A stretch of DNA of 64,000 bases from CAWBRT01 sp963696525 (GTDB lineage Bacteria > Acidobacteriota > Terriglobia > Terriglobales > Acidobacteriaceae): contig CAVOKO010000003.1 of NCBI GenBank assembly GCA_963696525.1, positions 124,001 to 188,000 of the forward strand. Reading direction: 5' to 3'. A model generated the notes under the pieces. It was not told the DNA's origin and searched no databases. It saw nothing but the letters and a program-made list of their open reading frames with translations. This document shows, in pieces, positions 63,087 through 64,000 of the stretch (position 1 is the first letter of the stretch; each line of letters starts with the position of its first letter). The position numbers were made by a program, and so were the translations under genes.

Positions 63087-64000
63087 GTGCACACTAACTT
63101 CACGGTTTCCGACTTACTGCTTAGCGCCCAAGCTTTCGCTCTGATGCCGCTTTTCCTTTTCATTCCCGGATATATGCTGGGCTGGCTGCTGCATGTTTTA
63201 GACTTCAGGCGGAGATCGTTCTCGGAACAAGTGCTGCTCAGCACTCCGCTCTCCCTGGCAGTCTGCCCGATCGCCACCTACCTGGTTGAGTTGAGCGCCT
63301 CCATTGGTGTGGTGTGGTTCGTCTACGGATGCTGCTGGGCGCTCTTTCCCGTCGTCCTGGTATATCAGGCGCGAGGATTTCGCTCGTCTGAGCTGCGGGT
63401 CTCGCGCTACACATGGATTGCGCTTGGAATTGTTGCGGTTTGGTGCCTGGTCATACTCCTCAGCCTTGTCGATCTGCAGATCCAGGATCGCTTGTACTCC
63501 AGCGTGGCCGCAAACGATTACGGGTTTCGCGTCCCGGTCACGCAAGCACTGGCGCAGAAAGGCCCGCCGGGATTCAATCCATTCTTCTATCCGGGCCGAG
63601 AGGTTCCGCTACGTTACCACTATTTCTGGATGCTGCTCTGCAGTCTTCCAGTGAGATTGTTCGGCATTCGTGCGCTCCACGCCATGTGGGGAGCTACGCC
63701 GTGGTGCGCTATCGGATTGATGTCGATGATCCCGCTGTTTTTGAAGTTCGTTTTCGGACAACCGGCAAACCTGCGGCGACAATCCGTGATCGGCATGTCT
63801 CTGCTGGCCGTCACCGGGCTGGACATCATCCCCACTGCCGCGTATTGCGTGACCAGGCCCTTTCAGTTGCAAGGCGACATGGAGTGGTGGAATGAACAGG
63901 TCAGTTCCTGGATGGATAGCGTACTCTGGAATCCACACCACGTTTCTGCCCTCATTGTTTGCCTGCTGGGATTCCTACTACTGTGGAACGTCCGCGCCGC
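63087..64000 (+). CDS. Polytopic membrane protein, possible GT-C glycosyltransferase (partial, runs off the window)
   Basis: From GTG 63087, with AAGGAG 12 bp upstream, a frame stays open to the last base, giving at least 304 residues. It has eight or more hydrophobic helices, starting with ALMPLFLFIPGYMLGWLL. An NDYGFRVPVTQAL loop and GREVPLRYHYFWML recall the first extracytoplasmic loop of GT-C-type glycosyltransferases, but no family can be named for sure. The C-terminus lies outside the window. Confidence 0.6.
   Translation, partial: MHTNFTVSDLLLSAQAFALMPLFLFIPGYMLGWLLHVLDFRRRSFSEQVLLSTPLSLAVCPIATYLVELSASIGVVWFVYGCCWALFPVVLVYQARGFRSSELRVSRYTWIALGIVAVWCLVILLSLVDLQIQDRLYSSVAANDYGFRVPVTQALAQKGPPGFNPFFYPGREVPLRYHYFWMLLCSLPVRLFGIRALHAMWGATPWCAIGLMSMIPLFLKFVFGQPANLRRQSVIGMSLLAVTGLDIIPTAAYCVTRPFQLQGDMEWWNEQVSSWMDSVLWNPHHVSALIVCLLGFLLLWNVRA

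Noticed and set aside
62873..63097. Small open frame after CusA
   Set aside because: No similarity to known proteins and it overlaps the start of the membrane protein at 63087, which has a ribosome-binding site.

Overview
The window looks like a chromosomal segment of an Acidobacteriota (Terriglobia-like) bacterium. This is an inference from gene content: an exosortase/PEP-CTERM exopolysaccharide locus, sigma-54 activators with GAFTGA motifs, twin-arginine-exported enzymes, a fused LivM-LivG transporter protein and a Cus-type metal efflux operon, all in moderately GC-rich DNA. No rRNA, tRNA, CRISPR array, phage or transposase gene was seen.

Layout. (1) 0-12.7 kb: a P1-family peptidase, then metabolic genes around hydroxy-acid and C2 chemistry: a DRE-TIM aldolase (isopropylmalate/homocitrate synthase-like), an MFS anion symporter, a Tat-signal MmgE/PrpD protein, malate synthase and a GlcD-type FAD oxidase. 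A JAMM metalloprotease, an alpha/beta hydrolase and a Tat-signal DUF362 protein are interspersed. (2) 12.8-17.8 kb: a regulatory block with a lone receiver, a PEP-CTERM protein, an NtrC-type regulator with its histidine kinase and, divergently, a second sigma-54 activator without a receiver. (3) 17.8-33.4 kb: a long co-directional exopolysaccharide operon with many 4-bp ATGA overlaps: export protein, beta-barrel, Wzz-like chain-length protein, ExeA-like ATPase, tyrosine autokinase, phosphoglycosyltransferase, glycosyltransferases, deacetylase, alkaline-phosphatase-superfamily protein, DUF362 protein and flippase. (4) 33.4-39.6 kb: a short repeat element, a convergent GT2 gene, then exosortase, EpsI, a TPR lipoprotein and a PEP-CTERM substrate. 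(5) 40-47.3 kb: CAP-domain protein, TrmJ, a ferredoxin-methyltransferase fusion, and a two-component system with a Spy-like protein and a receiver. (6) 47.6-55 kb: a branched-chain amino-acid-type ABC transporter with two tandem substrate-binding proteins, plus a DUF2088 protein. (7) 55-62.9 kb: a cold-shock protein and a CusCBA-like efflux operon. (8) The window ends inside a polytopic membrane protein.

How the parts connect. The exopolysaccharide operon builds and exports a polymer, while exosortase and EpsI process PEP-CTERM proteins. Good sigma-54 (GG-N10-GC) promoters lie upstream of the exosortase gene and of the CAP-domain gene; the latter also has two identical palindromes 20 bp apart at an enhancer-like distance. 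The two GAFTGA activators are obvious candidate regulators, so the whole locus may be one sigma-54 regulon (inference).

Caution: at least ten genes between 36.6 and 62.4 kb contain single-base frameshifts, several at short homopolymers, while the first 36 kb has none that I noticed. Sequencing or assembly error is the simplest explanation. I annotate these genes as frame-disrupted CDS over their full extent.
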